The notes: generated by a model not told the origin, from the letters alone. A stretch of 64,000 bases of DNA from Labyrinthula sp. Ha (GCA_015227615.1 JAALGZ010000014.1:248001-312000), one strand, 5' to 3'; positions 23,172 to 37,148 are shown, counted from the first letter of the stretch. A program made the numbers and translations.

Positions 23172-24651
23172 TTAACCGAAAACAACACGTATGATTTTTC
23201 ATATGCACGATGAAATGACCTTTATCGGTAAGAACAGAAGTAAGTCAAAGAATAAGATCTACCAAATATTCAAAGGAAAGCGTAAATAGGTGCACCCTGT
23301 GGTTTAATGAATCAGCTAAAGTTGCCCCAACAAAAAAAGCACCAAAAACATGCTGGAAAGTACCAGGAGTATAAACACGAGCCCACATGCATATAAATAA
23401 AAAGATGTAGCCCCGTAACCAATTCAAAATCTTGGTAAAGAAAGTAAAGCTAGCAAGATATCGAGAAAGCAGGCCGCTGGAAATAAAAGAAGGCCTGGAA
23501 CACACCCCTTACAATTTTGTGAACTGCTAAGCCTATGTGTTAAAGTTTTTGTGCTGAGTTAGGTAGCTTGAGTTGTTTGTTCTGAATTAGTTAGCTTAAG
23601 TAGGTTGGTATATAGGGTATTCTGACTTAAGTGCTTCTAGTACTTAATTCAGGTCAGGATACCAGGCAGACTTTAAGATAAGAATAATATTTAAAAAAAT
23701 ATAATACAATATTTTCAACACTATGCTAACAGCAAGATGCTTCTTAATCGAAGACAAAAATGATTGTAAATACTGTTAACAGAGGAATAAATGTAAAAGA
23801 AGCTGAGGTGGTTCTCAACATACAATCAACACAACAGTATTCGCAGTGAATTATTATTATTTCAATCAGCGCAGTCACAATACAAGCTTATTGACACTGA
23901 AATGCTTTTTTAAATTTTACATGATGAAAACATAACCACTCAAAAGCTAACTCAAGAATTCTATAGGGTTATTTTAGCTAATGAGAAGACCTATCTTTAA
24001 GCCTCAAGAAACACCAGAACAAAAGCTCATGTCCAGCATGATCAACAATGCCTTCCTGAGGGCATGCCAACTCTGTTGATGAAAACATGAGTAGGAGAAA
24101 GCTAGGGTAAGTAAGCAAGAACAAACTAGCTGGATTCTTTGCAAATCTATGAAACAAATAAATAGAAATTTAGCAGCAAATAGGACATGATGGTCTATTC
24201 TCGGCGTGAGGTGGACGAACTATGTGCTTGACTGCTACTAGGGAGGCCAGGACTTATTTCCTCTGGCTTTAGTTAACATGTCATGCGAGATCTTTCTGGA
24301 TAAAGTCAAAAAAACATGATAAAAATACGAATACTTGTTTCCTATCTTCTTTAATTGTTACACGGTCTGTACCTTCTTCTCAATGATTCAAGATTTGCAT
24401 GGAGAATCTGAAACATGAAGTAATCATTACATACGGGATCTTACCGTAGTTTTCTAAATGTTCTCTGGGTTGTTTGAAGTGCAGGAGGAAAAGCTAGAAA
24501 CTATAGGGTTGAGAAATCTGCAGGTCATTTTTTTACAAGGGATACTGGTCATGGTGATACAAGAATGGTATTATTTCAAGTGAGCTTTGTTCGTGAATTA
24601 TAGCTTTTGACAGTTTTTAACTATTTCTGAAACACTTGAATCTATATACTA

Positions 24652-24773
24652 GGCGTGTTTAACGAGAGAGTCTTAATAAGAGCTTCTCGAGAAGAGCTCT
24701 CTCGTTATCTCGCAACACAAATATTTAGACAAAATCCTTCTCGAGAAGCTTTCGTTATCTCGTTAAACATGCC
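24652..24773. mobile_element. 122-bp MITE, TA-flanked
   Basis: The terminal inverted repeats are GGCGTGTTTAACGAGA at the left and, reverse-complemented from the right, GGCATGTTTAACGAGA (15/16 identical). Both sides are flanked by TA. Two internal CTTCTCGAGAAG palindromes sit next to the ends, so the whole element can fold into a hairpin. There is no coding capacity. The TA target and length fit a Tc1/mariner-type MITE unrelated in sequence to the 480-bp family. The short frame across it is an artefact. Confidence 0.75.
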
Positions 24774-27700
24774 TACTATGTACAGTCTGTTGTATGTTTC
24801 CCAAGGATACTGCTCCCTAATTGTACTTTATTTATAATCTAGTTGTACTGGTTGCTAAATAATATATATTTTATATGTATGTTCTGGTAGATAACCTAGA
24901 ATATTGTATTATTTTGTTATAGTAGATTTCTTGTTATTTATATTCCAATCAGTTTCAAGCTTCTTCCGCTTAAAATTCAAACAAAGTTCCGGATAGCTCA
25001 GTTCACATCACTATAAATATTCTATCTGCTCTCTACATGGGCTAGTTGTCTGGCTAATTTTTATCTTCTAAGTCTTAACTCCCTCGCTTCATAAATTTTT
25101 TGCCATAACATGTTTCGAGTCTAGTTCAATCTAAAGAATTTAAACCTTTTGTCTAAGAACTTAATTTTTGGTTCACATACTCTGAGATTTTTCTATGAAC
25201 TGTCAGACTTCTTCTCATGAAACTGGCATCTACTGTCTCCTATTTCCTTTGTCCAGTACCTGCTTGTGAGCTTCATTCATTTTCTCTCAATTTCTCAGTC
25301 AATCATCAATCTAGAGATCTCAAACAATTGTTTCTACGAATTCTGTCACTGGACCGATAAATTGAAAATAAAGCAACTGAACAAGATAAAAGATACATTA
25401 GAAAACACATTGATCCAAACAATTTTGTGTTATATACCTCGTAAGAATGATAAGGTTCCCAACGTGGGATCAGGTTCTTCACTCTATCAAGCCCCTTTCA
25501 AATTTCAACCTAAAAGATGCCACAGTCAATTTTTCACTTAATAGAAGGAAGGTTACGGTTGTACAAGAAGCATGGGGTGGTCCCTGCGAGCCCTTCACAG
25601 AAATTAAATATTCAGGAGAAAACAGATCTTGCTTTTTCAATAAACGATGAGCAGCTTATCTCATCTGGCATGATATGTATCTTGATGTATCGTTGGTAGT
25701 GCATAGATTATATAATATTGTAACCCGTATTACTTAAGAGATAGTTTTACTTATAATATTAAAAAATAGAGCTGTCCGTCCCGGGATATACTTTTTATAC
25801 AGTATAAGCTCCCCTATAACTTTATGTAGAGTTCGCGATATTTAAATGTTACCATGGAATAGTTGGAGTGAGGTAGCTTCTGAGCTGTAAAACAGAGTAT
25901 CCCTTCTATATAGACAATGATTTCTACAGGATATTGGAAACCGAGTTCTTAAAGGCTTTGGGTTTATTGTCGTTAATTATATTATTTCAACCTAGCAGCA
26001 GAAATTTTTATCTCTGTCGCTCATATAGTTCTTGATTTGCATTAAAAAAGAGGCAAGGAACTTGGTGAGCGTCCATATGCCATATAGCACAGTTAACTAT
26101 GAGCTATTAAGGTTCTCTCGTTCCAACTGTAGTTCAAGCTTTTCTTACCTAGATTTGCTCAATTAGTATTCCTAATAGGTAAGCTTGCTACTATGTGGGG
26201 ACTATCTCAAGTGAGTGAGTTATTATTTCTGTTCATACAGCAATTGACATTGTCCTTTGAGGTTTCATCAAAGATATATAAATTTGAAAAGAGGTTGCTC
26301 ATAATTTATATTCCCAACTCAAGAATAAACATAGCGATAGTCTAAACCTATGTTTAATTTTTACATGTGCATTATTCGAAGTAGTTTATGCCATTACAGC
26401 TGCAATATACTTTTCCAAAGAACCAGGAATCTGTTTAGTCTAGCTGAAGTATTTTGCAGATAAAGGTTAATTAATCGCCTGGGTAACCAAAGAAGAAACA
26501 CTTTGTAACAAAAGTTATGGATAGTTACTCTGTAGCTATAGTTTAAGAAAGAAGATGACTTATTTAAGTTGTAACATGAAAATACTGGGTGGTTTATTTT
26601 CATTATTCTAAGTTGAAGGAAACTAACAACTGCTTTCAGCTATACTCATACTAAGTGATAATAGAACCATTTTATTTTCTTAATGAAGGCTTATATATAC
26701 TCCGTATAAGGTTGGTTACACATATAAGAGATAAAGCCTCTGCCAAGTAGCATGTTCAAAGTAGCAAATAGCTACGTAAAATATTCAACGAATCCTTTAA
26801 AAATGAAATGCATATTTGGGATAAAACCCAGAGCAATAATTTTTTCCATTCTTCTTTTAGTAGCAAAAAAGTCACTGCATTGAGATAACTGAAATATTTT
26901 GACACGGATCAAAAATTATCCTGGCAGGATAAATCAAACTGATGAGTACACGGAATACGCTAGATATACATGTGAAAAGAGTTTTCTAGTTAGTATGACA
27001 CTTCCAACGTTGGAATACTACAGAGAGAGGATGACTAATAATCGTACTAGTTATTTAATCTTATTTGATCTAATTTTGCGATATTTCATATTCACGTTAT
27101 GGTGAAAAGATATTCTCTACAAAAGAACTAATTTATGCACAATTTTTTAAGGGGTGATACCTATGTAAGAATATAGTTGCGTATAACTTAAATGAAAAAT
27201 TCGCTCAAGGTCTTTTCTTATTTGTCCTAAACTAGGAGTTAACACAAAAGGACAAGAACCCCGATTCGAAAGCGATAACTGAGCAATCCGAGTATTGCAA
27301 GACTGCTTGTTAAAATCAGTACTCTGCTAAGAAAAACGAGTTTGCCTTGTGTAAAGATAAAATGAACAAGAAAACCTAAATCACTAAATGACAAACTTCG
27401 TAGCATTGTAAATTTTCTCTGTTCTATGAGAGTGCTAATTAGCACTGTGTACCAATATCTAATATTGTTGGCTTGCTTCTATAATTTGTTCTCATATTTG
27501 TATGCTACATGTAGCCCACTACAATAAATACAAGAAAGTAGTTGGTCTACCTGAACCTTAAGCTAAGGCCGAGGATAGCATAGGTCTCTAAATCCTTTCT
27601 TTAATTATGGTCAATTGTGGTTCATCAATATTTTATCAATGGATTGTTGGCCTGTGTTTTTCTTATTGATTGTTGCTGACATGAAAAACTATTTTAGTTT

Positions 27701-27884
27701 ATTATTTATAACAATTAAATATGAATACATACTTAGGTCGCATATTACTTTATAAAAGGACCTAAAAACTATTATTTCACTCCTAGAGCGTATGAGAACC
27801 TTCCATAAATGCGCAATCCGGTCAAATCTTGTTTTGATTGTAAATTTATAATCAAAATGAAAGAATGATCATTTAATACAAATA

Positions 27885-28363
27885 GAGATGGGATTAGATT
27901 TATTGAAAACATATTTAGAAGAAATTTGCCTAGATTTTGCTTTTTGATTAATTCTAAAAATTCCCAACCATTGTTTTTGATTATTATTAATAATCAATTG
28001 ATTATCAGTATAAGGCTACGTCGCAAGGTTCTTCACCAAATAACCAAAAAAAACACCTTTTTAGTTCTTGGGCCATATGCAAAGCCTTAAGAAAACAGCC
28101 ATATGATCCAACCACATTCTGCTACTGGATTACTATCATACTATGTGTCTGGTTTGTAAAGTTTTTCATACGATGCAGAAACTAATAAATTTTTGACAAT
28201 TTAAAACAGCGTCGAATAGTACATCCTCATTCTTATAATCAATTAATAATCAGAATTAAATAAGAATAATTTGATAAAAATCAAAATCCCTTTTCTTTTG
28301 TTGATACTCAGAAGGAAAATATTATTGAAAAAATTTATGATAATTTTTATCAAATCCGATGCC
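27885..28363 (+). mobile_element. 480-bp TA-flanked inverted-repeat element, copy B
   Basis: The ends are GAGATGGGATTAGATTTATT and the reverse complement of ATCAAATCCGATGCC, with TA on both sides. Length is 479 bp, in the same orientation as copy A, sharing the interior blocks AAATTTGCCTAGATTTT, TTGATTAATTCT, TCCCAACCA and ATCAATTGATTATCAGTATAA. No coding frame. Confidence 0.7.
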
Positions 28364-29747
28364 TAAATACAACTCACAATCTTAACCTTCTCAATGATAA
28401 TCAGAGTTAAAAAAATACAAAATAATTCTTGTTAGGTTTCAGCAAAACAGATTTTCATTTTTTTATCTAAATCGCTATTACTTATGCAAAATTATGTTTA
28501 GTTTGCACATTAGATAGCGCGCACTATAGTGCCTACTAGCGTTTAGGGCTCAGCAGTCCATTACAGCTAATAATAAGAGTCAACTCTGTTCTAGCAAAAT
28601 AACAACAGACTTTCTAACTGTAAATATAAAGGGCTAAGTGCATCCAGATGCCAAGCTCCATACTGAAGCAAAATTTACAAGCATACCCACCACATTTTGC
28701 TCTACCTCTACGACTTATTTCAAATTAATAATACGGAACCCTAGTTAAATTTTCTTTCACATGAAGACAGTGTATAACAATTAAGTTCAAAAAACTGCAA
28801 ATTATCTCCATAACTTGAGTGACAGAAGTTCCACCCTTTTCTCTCGCACGGACCTTGTACGGCTAGAACAAATGCAGTGCATATTCAAGTCTAGTAGGTA
28901 AATTTTGGGAACTAAAGTCGTGTCCAAATTCTATCCATGATATGGAAGGACTAATACTCTAAGCAAAGTCCAAGGATATACTCAGCATAGGATGAATTCG
29001 TGAATAGCCCATTGCTGCTTTGGTATAAGAAACATGTTTTTTCATATGGCGGTTCTCTAATTAGATATACTCTATCGCAATGAACTAAGACTCAAAGCCA
29101 GGTGTGAATAATGAAAATAATCATAGAATAAGTGCAATGCAGGTAGTTGCTACTTCGTCTAGAAGTTCATTTCATCCCTGAACAAATATGTAAGACCCTG
29201 TTCTCATACTCTCATAGCACCAACTGAAGCTCATCAAAATAATTACACAACCAAATTTTGTGCTTGCCAAATCGGGTTATATCTCATAAGAGACTATAAA
29301 GGTAGGCTAATAAGTTATTCCGCAGTGTTATGTCGGTTCTCAATCTTCTCATAGCCCAGTCTTGACCAAGCATTGCACAAGTTTGACCAGCTTTGTGCTC
29401 ACAGACATACGCCTTGAATCTCTTAGCATATGGATTTAAATTTAGTAAAGTGCGTGAGTAGTTAAAAAAAATAAACAGGAGAGCAATCATGTTGTGTCTA
29501 CTAGGTTATCAGATTTCTTATTGATCAAGTTACATTTCTCAGCCTCAGCGCTTATCATAATAACTAAATTTGTTTCTAGACTAGTACTTAAATGTTTATA
29601 GAAGTTAAACATTCACTAGGAAAGTATTTTACAGTCATTTTCTATCTATATCTGTGTCACTTGGATTATAAGGTTCGCCAAACTTGACACGGTTATAAAA
29701 TGCTTTATATAGTTAAGCCACAGAAAATAATAAGAACACAATATAAA

Positions 29748-30818
29748 TTAGCTTTTAATCTTATCACCTTCCCAATCTTTCCATTCCATTCCATCAGGAG
29801 CTGTTCTCTCCTTTTCATAATCTTTTTTCGCAACTTCATCCCAAGATGTACTTAATACTGTTCCACCAGATGTCTGAAAACTCTTGTTCATTGCACGTCT
29901 AGTTTCATCACTAGCTTTTGAATAAATATCCTGAAAAAGTTTGTTCAAAGCCTCATCCCCCTCAGGTTTCTCATTTTCTTCGGCTTTTGCTAATAGTTTC
30001 TCAACTTTATCCCAATTCTTCTTGCTAGAGTACGCTGATCGGGCTCTTTCCTGCTCATACAAAGATTGTGCATTGATTTGGGCCTCTAGAGATAACCATT
30101 GTAAGTCTTGAAAATATTTCTTTAGCTTGACTTCAACTTTTGTCTTTCGAATTACATAACTACTTTCTTCAGGAATTATTTCGCTGAATAACTTAATCCT
30201 CTTAGATTCGCCCCTTAACGCAATAGTAAAACTTTTGTTTTCAAAATTGACAGAAACATCTTCCTGGCTCATTCCTTTCGCAACAAAGCTAATAGTCACA
30301 TATTGTGAAGATTGATAATAATCAAACTTGTACGAAAAGATACTGGCTTCCTCTAAATCCTCAAGCTCCATCGTGTTAACAAAACTAGCTGGGTTCTCTT
30401 GCACATTCCTATTAGTTACCTCCTCAACAACCAATTCTTCTTCCTCTTCAGACTCCTCATCAGAATCGGAATCCGCATCCAACTCAGCCTGAGCTTTACG
30501 AGAAAGTGTTTTAGCCTCTTTGGACTCGTGAGTCTTCAAAATATCAACTACAGAAGAATAATCAGCCATGGAGAAGTGAGCTTGGGCTAAAAGCAGTGAA
30601 TACATTTCGTTTTCCGGGTGTTCAGCAAGTGCAAGGGTAATGTAGGTGATTGCTTCATCAGGTTGCTTGTTTTTCAAGTAAAAGGAAGCCAATTTGTAGT
30701 GATACTTGGGAAGAGGGGAGAGTTCTACAGCCTGAAGAAGTTTTTCAATCGCTTTTGTGTAAGAAGACTCAGTAGCCAGTTCAAGGGATTCAGTATATAA
30801 CTCTTCTGCTGTCGCCAT
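29748..30818 (-). CDS. SGT1: SGT1 co-chaperone (TPR-CS-SGS)
   Basis: A single exon encodes 356 aa. Three TPR-like helical repeats occupy residues 1-110 (the second has DEAITYITLALAEHPENEMY). An acidic linker of Asp/Glu/Ser lies at about 114-134. A CS domain spans about 162-243 (YVTISFVAKGMSQEDVSVNF, then KVEVKLKK). The SGS region spans about 285-356, with LFQDIYSKASDETRRAMNKS, SGGTVLSTSW and APDGMEWKDWE, the family signature. SGT1 links HSP90 to SCF ubiquitin ligases, kinetochore assembly and, in plants and animals, NLR-type immune receptors. The last role is worth noting given the ROCO-TIR gene in the same window, but there is no evidence of a link. A TTTTGGGCAA motif lies 84 bp upstream. 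Confidence 0.95.
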   Translation of the reverse strand: MATAEELYTESLELATESSYTKAIEKLLQAVELSPLPKYHYKLASFYLKNKQPDEAITYITLALAEHPENEMYSLLLAQAHFSMADYSSVVDILKTHESKEAKTLSRKAQAELDADSDSDEESEEEEELVVEEVTNRNVQENPASFVNTMELEDLEEASIFSYKFDYYQSSQYVTISFVAKGMSQEDVSVNFENKSFTIALRGESKRIKLFSEIIPEESSYVIRKTKVEVKLKKYFQDLQWLSLEAQINAQSLYEQERARSAYSSKKNWDKVEKLLAKAEENEKPEGDEALNKLFQDIYSKASDETRRAMNKSFQTSGGTVLSTSWDEVAKKDYEKERTAPDGMEWKDWEGDKIKS

Positions 30819-30902
30819 TTTTTTATGTTTTCTTTGCCTAGTTTTTTTTCTAGAATTCCGGATGTCCTTTTTGGTACTAATTTACAACTGCACCAAAAAA
30901 CA

Positions 30903-30912
30903 TTTTGGGCAA
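30903..30912 (-). promoter_or_regulatory. TTGCCCAAAA promoter-like motif, SGT1
   Basis: On the SGT1 sense strand this reads TTGCCCAAAA, 84 bp upstream of the ATG. It is in the opposite orientation, relative to transcription, from the phosphatase and Rpn9 copies. Confidence 0.5.
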
Positions 30913-30959
30913 TTCTCGTTCGATATTGGATTTCGTCTCGGAATCGTTTTGCTAGTATG

Positions 30960-30977
30960 ACTACTACTAGTAGTAGT
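30960..30977. repeat. Perfect 18-bp palindrome in SGT1 upstream region
   Basis: ACTACTACTAGTAGTAGT is its own reverse complement, about 140 bp upstream of the SGT1 start and 48 bp beyond the TTGCCCAAAA motif. It could be a dimeric factor site or a chance trinucleotide repeat. Confidence 0.45.
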
Positions 30978-33900
30978 TGATTGTACTCCCTAGCAACAAA
31001 AAAAACATATTAGAATACACTATTTATGAAGTATTGGCTATTTAAAGATTGATTTAAATAAGCAGGCAAGCTGCAGAAAAAAAACCTGAGTGCAATTGAC
31101 TTGTGTGAGTCATGAATGAGAGTTTACTGTTGAGTTCGCTCTGATTTACGTAGTAAAAACGACGGCGCCTCTAAGACTGCAACAGTAGGCCAATACAGTA
31201 ATGTGACCTGGGTGCAATATTTTGTCTAGGCACTATACTGAACTACCATGGCAACAAATCTAATTTTCTCCTGATAAGATCCTGCTTTAGGTGAAAGGTT
31301 CATCAAGATATGCAAGACCTCAAGTCCAACCCTTGTGACACAAGACAAAGAGCAATAAAAAGTTCTGTAAAGTTTTCTTATTACTGCAACAGATAGTCTT
31401 TATATAGCCTGTATTTTTTTAGTTTTATCCATGCCCTGCTTATTTTGTACCCACTGTCTAATTTATTTCCCAGCAAGGGAGTTATGCAATATGTACGTTC
31501 AAATCTTGCCATAATTAAACCTCAATTTCATGATTTGCTTAAACAAACTCTTTCTGAGTTCATTGTTCATCCTGTTTTTTTTATAGTTTCGTTCTTTTAC
31601 CATTTATAAGGTTATGGACCTATTTTTCTGAGTATCTGCGCCCCGTTATGGTTTCGTTATTCGACTACTGTTCATAATGATGATTCTGCTCAATTACTTA
31701 ATAATAATATGGTTTTACTAAATAGGTATATGCGGTATGAATTTCTTTAATGCTATACCCGCACTAGATAAAATATCATGGTACGTGCATAACCTCCTCT
31801 GTAAATTGTAGAACAGTGCAAATTGCTTAACCCACTTCAAAAGACATCTTTCTCATGTTCTTCCATTATGAGAGCGGATTAAAATTTCTACGCAGATTGG
31901 ACAAAAGTTTACGTAATTCATGTATGTTAACTTTCCGAAGAACAGCCGGTTTCTCTTAAGAAAACTATGCTGAAAGGGTATACCAGAAGCAGCTTTCTCT
32001 CATCTGGATTGTTCAAAACCTTTGAAAAATAAGGACAAAGTATTCTCCTAAAAGATCTGAGTTCTATCTGTTTACGTTTGCTAAACTAAGTACCTACATA
32101 TCCTATAAATATCTAGCACATGGGCCCTAAGTTTGCATTACCTATAGTCAACTGCTGAAAAGAAAGTGAAAAATTTAGAATTTAATTGAACACCCAAGAC
32201 TTTAACTTGGCAAAAAAGGAGCTATAACTACGACGGGTAAAAATAGCATTATGTAGGTGAATTAAAAGACCTGTTACAAAATTTAACACACAGAATCTAC
32301 TTTAGCATGAAATATATGGTTTGCCTCTGTTACTCACAACATCATTAGTCTCTTCTTTGTTTGCGCCATTATATGAAAATATATACGCAGTAGGAACACC
32401 TTTAAAACGCATAATATTTTCCTTTAAGATCAAACCTTGCATTTAATTTATTCTTGAGTCTGGTAATAGTTAGCATTTTATTAACTTCCCAGCGCGGGAA
32501 CATCTTAATTTAAACACCTTCTTGCTTAAATGGAGCAATTCGTGTCTTCATCATGAGAACAAGAAGCAAAACTGCAACAATCTGCACAAGAAAAATGTAA
32601 ATTGTAAGTTCTCAGTGAGTTATTCAAGTTTCGTTTTTTGAGTCTGTAACTCAAATTATGAAGTACAAGATGGTGCAACAACGTAGACATGTATAATACT
32701 TTATTTGGCACATCTATGTTCAAATAAGCAACCAATTCGACTCAAATGCCAAATCACTTTCTCACTAAAGGGCGGAATAATAGAAATTCTTAGAATCAAA
32801 TCAATCAATTAAATGCTCTAGTCCTTATTATTACGGAAAATTAGAGGGTTTAAACTTCTGTGGCTTCAATGACATGTTCGGAAACACTGGGATCTGGTTA
32901 AGAGTTAAGCTATTAAGGTTTTCCCATAACACTTTCAGCAAGATATTTTCTACAGAGATAATTGTATTTACGTACCTTTTTTTGAAAATATTAAAGCTAT
33001 CTTAGAGCTTTCTGTATTCTTTCTCCTTTCAGTTTTGACTCATATATGACAAACTTTCGAAAGATTTGGCTCTAGAGGATTTACCGCAACGACATCCAAC
33101 TTCAGCGTTGATTTTCCCCGTGGACCTCATCTAACAATATCACTAAATGCAAACATAGAGCATATTTGTCCTAAAAATGAAAGACAGTACTCTGGATCAA
33201 GGTGGATTAAATCTTAAAATCTAACTCATTGTACGCATGAAAACAGCTACAATAGGTTGGATTACTAGACATGCCAACATTTCTCAGACATATATTTCTT
33301 TAAAATGTGGGTATGTATGATTAAAAGTTATAAAACCACGGAGAATTTTTCAGGAACAAGACAATATATTATTATTTAATATTTTTCTGCAATTTGAACT
33401 TTGTCTTTATGATGAATGACTCACATGGAACATCTAAATAAGAACACATTCTACTTAAGTCATTCTTCTAAAATAGATCCGGAAACCATGACTAGACACT
33501 GATTAGAAAGAATGACTTGGTCTAACACTATCTTCTCTTTGATAGGGTTCTGTCATCGTGAAGGTGGTTACTGCTTGATGAGTCTATGACAGTTCAAATC
33601 GTGACTTAAAGAAATCTTTCAGATATCGTTTCTTGACTATAGTCATTAGTGGGAGTTGTATTTGGTTTTTTGATAGTTTGTGAATAAATTATCTGCCCAT
33701 GCTTTTCTTGTTAATAATTATTAATGTTAATAAGACAATTCTGATTGAACATGAATATTCATTGATGATGAATATAAGTTTCGGCAACATTAGGTTTTAG
33801 TGAATGTAGGAAACCTTTATTTAAGTTTTGATCCATATGAAAACCTATATAAAACGGTCTTATTCCTTAGCTGCATCCTACACCCGTGCTATTATCGGAC

Positions 33901-36900
33901 TTTATGACCCGTGTTAAATTGTTCTTCATGAGGTATAAACATGAAATGAATTGGTTTTTGATATTTGCCCGAGAGCCAAATGGCACATATCTTGACTGAT
34001 AATCAACTGATAAACGAAATTATATAATAATCATTTGACACGAATTAAGGCCCCAGCTTTCTTAATGAAAGTCAGAATTAAAACAAATTGCCAAATAAAT
34101 ATTATAAAACCTTATCAAATCTTATCTATTAATATTAGTCAACTCCAACAAGTATCAGCTTTAATAACAAGTAGTTTCTTGTGTAATATAATCCTTGTTG
34201 CTACTTGCTAATCACTTTAGGTTTCTAGCCCTAAAAAACTTAACTCACATAGTTTGAATGTTCGACTTTAACAAAACGTATTTAATGTTACTATCCTTTT
34301 AGAAATTAACTCTAGTTAACATAAATGGATGTCATAAAAGGAACAACTTTTTGAAGAAACAATGGTGCTCTCATGCTCGCATTGTTCCATAGTAGGACAC
34401 CAGGGTGCGAACTTTCTTATTAATTTTCAGGTCACTTAGATTTCCCCATTATGTATGAAATCCAATGTTTTGATTTTTTCTAGCTTTGTATCTTCAATTC
34501 TTGAGAGTTACATCTTTTTTCCAGCCAGTTCGTGTTATCATTTTAGGCTGACCGTTGATAACCATGAACTTGCTCTGGAAAACTTTCTAAGATACTCTTT
34601 GTAATTTATTGAAAGCTGGAATAAGAGTTATATTAGTTTACATGGAGAGTAAGTGTCAAAGTACTTTTTGGTAGAAACTGTCTTTATTGGCTGCAAAAGG
34701 GTTCAAGTTTTTAATACATGTCTTCAAACAGTGATATCTAGATTTTGTTGTATGGTATTTCAGTTCATTCCTCAACTCTGTTAGAATAAATAATCTTGCA
34801 TCTTTTTCATATTTTCTAGGTTGGCTTCAATTGCCTTCCTTGTTTCTTAGGGTCCTGTTAGTTATACTTTATTCAGAGCAGTTAATTTGTATTTTATTCT
34901 TAGGCTTCATTGTATTCTGACTGAAATTGAAACGATAAAGCAAATTATCTGTATTTTCTGTTGTTGGTTTTGTAGCTTACACGGGTTTATTTCGGTCGCC
35001 TGGGATATTGCCCTCCATTGTAAATTATTTTCTGCTCTTGGGTTTAATCATTTGGAAGAAGTCTCTTGGGTAAAAGCCAATTAATTTTCTGTTTATTAAC
35101 CCAATCATGGCAAAAAATATTTAGGGTTAGCAGTTGCAAACTCATTTTCATTTCATTAGGTATACATTTGTACTAGTGAAAAAATACTCGTACTTAAGTT
35201 ATGAACAACTATGCGAAGAAACAGCTCATGCTCCAGGGTACAGCGTGTTGCTATAAGATCAATTCCCTTAATAAAGACTTTAGGAGTTTATCGACTACAA
35301 GATAAGAAAGCGCCCAGCCCCCGTCGTAAAACATAAATCTATTTAAGCTAAATTCAATAATGATGTGAAAGTTCTAACTGCGATGTGTTCAACAGGCTAG
35401 TATTTAAAAGCAATCTCGTGCTTACGTTAATGTGATTGACCAAGTTTATTATTTTAGATCTGCCTTAATTCTGAGCTTGTATTAGAAACTTTAGGGGGAG
35501 TTTTCTTAGATACAAAACCAAACAAGCTCACCAATACAACCTATATATATATATTTTTTTTTTGCGAATAATGTATGCACTATATAACATGATTAGGAGA
35601 ACAAATGGACTTCCTTACACATACCAACTTAATTTGTGAACAGGAAAGAAACCTGCAAGTTGCAATTTTCTGTGCTTAACCTCTGCCTGTAAATTCTATG
35701 ATAAAAGCCTTTTTGTAGCTTATTAGCAGAGCTTAACTAAAGAAAAACAAGGGAAAGTGAGTTGTTCCAACGGGAAAAAGTTATTAACTAACAGAGAGTC
35801 CATATGAATCATAAATATGTTCGTAAGTTTTCTGATGGGATGATGGAATTCAAAGCTAAACGACTTATTCAGTATGATGGTATGGGCGAGGAGAAAATTT
35901 TTAAAATTTGACAGAGAGTAATCTAAAGTCTATTTGACAGAAACGAGGCAAAAGGCATCTGGCCAGGGCTTAGGTAAAACAAGAACGGGACAATGGGACC
36001 GAAGTTAAGGTCAACAGCTGAGTTGCCTAGTCCGTAATGCAAGAATGATTTTAAGGAACCTGTTTTAGGGGATTGTTTGTGTGATCTTACCTTCCTAAAT
36101 GGAACATATCTAGTGAACATCTTCCGCAGAGTAGAATCTTCTGAACTCATCTGAAAAAATAGAAACTTCACAAAGAAAGAGATGTGGTTTCTAACTAGAA
36201 CTCCATAGTCGCGCTACTTGCTAAGACAAACCTATTTGTATTTTTTTTTGTGATGGAACCGATATGAAACGCTTCATAACACATCTCCTCCTTTTTCATG
36301 AAAAAATAGCCACACTGGGGAAGACCATATTTAGAGGCTATATTTTCCTGAGGTCGAAGAACATTAGAGATTCCCTTTAGGCGGCATCAAACCCAAATAA
36401 TTGGGGGTTATTAATGGATATAGCAGGAAAATCTATGTTATAACAGGTTAATCACAGAAATAAATGCTCTATGTCAAAACTGTACCGTGATTAAGCGCGG
36501 TTGAGAGTTCTTTAATTATGAGCCATACCAGATTGTGTTCAAAATTCAAAAAGGCAAACCACTTCCAAGTGACTGTTTGGATGGAAAGAAAGTTAATTGT
36601 ACACGGAAGAATAATATAAGAAGTTATGAGTACTGGTAAAGTTTAGTAGTGTTGCTTCAATTTAAATTTGAACTGAATATTATTATATGAAATAACATTA
36701 AACCTCTTAAACTCTCAAGCACTTTTTCCCTTCATGTTAACCCACGTAATCACTGTATTGAAAAGGATGTAAAGAGATAATCGTTTCACTACCTACAGAA
36801 CAAGCACAAGACCAGAGTTAGATCATTGGTTTGTACTTTGAAGTTACATTCTTTCTTTTTGATGGAATAGTTTTGCACTCATATAACATTTTAATCAATT

Positions 36901-37148
36901 TTACCCAGTCTTGTATATTTCTACGAAACAATATGTATTACTTTTCACTCATACAAGAATCCTATAGATCCCTTTTGTGGTCGCGGCAACTATTAACCAG
37001 AACCACCTGCATATCGTAAGCACTTTTGTCATTTTGGTCTTGAAAACAGTTTCGGTAATGCACCCATAAGTATTAAGGACATTTATCACCTTGGCCATAT
37101 GGCCCAACACGAAACTTATTTAAAAGAACGAAACTCGACAAAAAAGTG
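30978..37148. other. Gene desert of about 6.2 kb
   Basis: No convincing gene. A diverged relative of the 480-bp repeat lies near 33.65-34.13 kb. A (TA)n/T tract occurs at about 35.53-35.56 kb. A minus frame at 35923-36171 has a plausible start (MSSEDSTLRKMF) but no recognised domain. Confidence 0.5.
33648..34128 (+). repeat. Diverged 480-bp element, copy D (tentative)
   Basis: The right end ATCAAATCTTATCTA and interior blocks such as CCCATGCTTTTCTTGTTAAT and TGATAATCAACTGATAA resemble copies A-C, and the spacing gives a similar length. The left terminus is not clearly recognisable. This is an old or chimeric copy if real. Confidence 0.35.

Larger units (their letters stand above)
23172..29747. 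other. Gene desert of about 6.5 kb with two inverted-repeat elements
   Basis: No frame above 91 codons and no recognisable domain. It contains the 122-bp MITE at 24652-24773 and the 480-bp repeat copy B at 27885-28363. Confidence 0.5.

Noticed and set aside
35923-36171. 82-codon minus frame beginning MSSEDSTLRKMF and containing a GTAAG..CAG segment of 31 nt
   Set aside because: Removing that segment leads straight to a stop, and the unspliced frame has no recognised family. It remains possible but unsupported.
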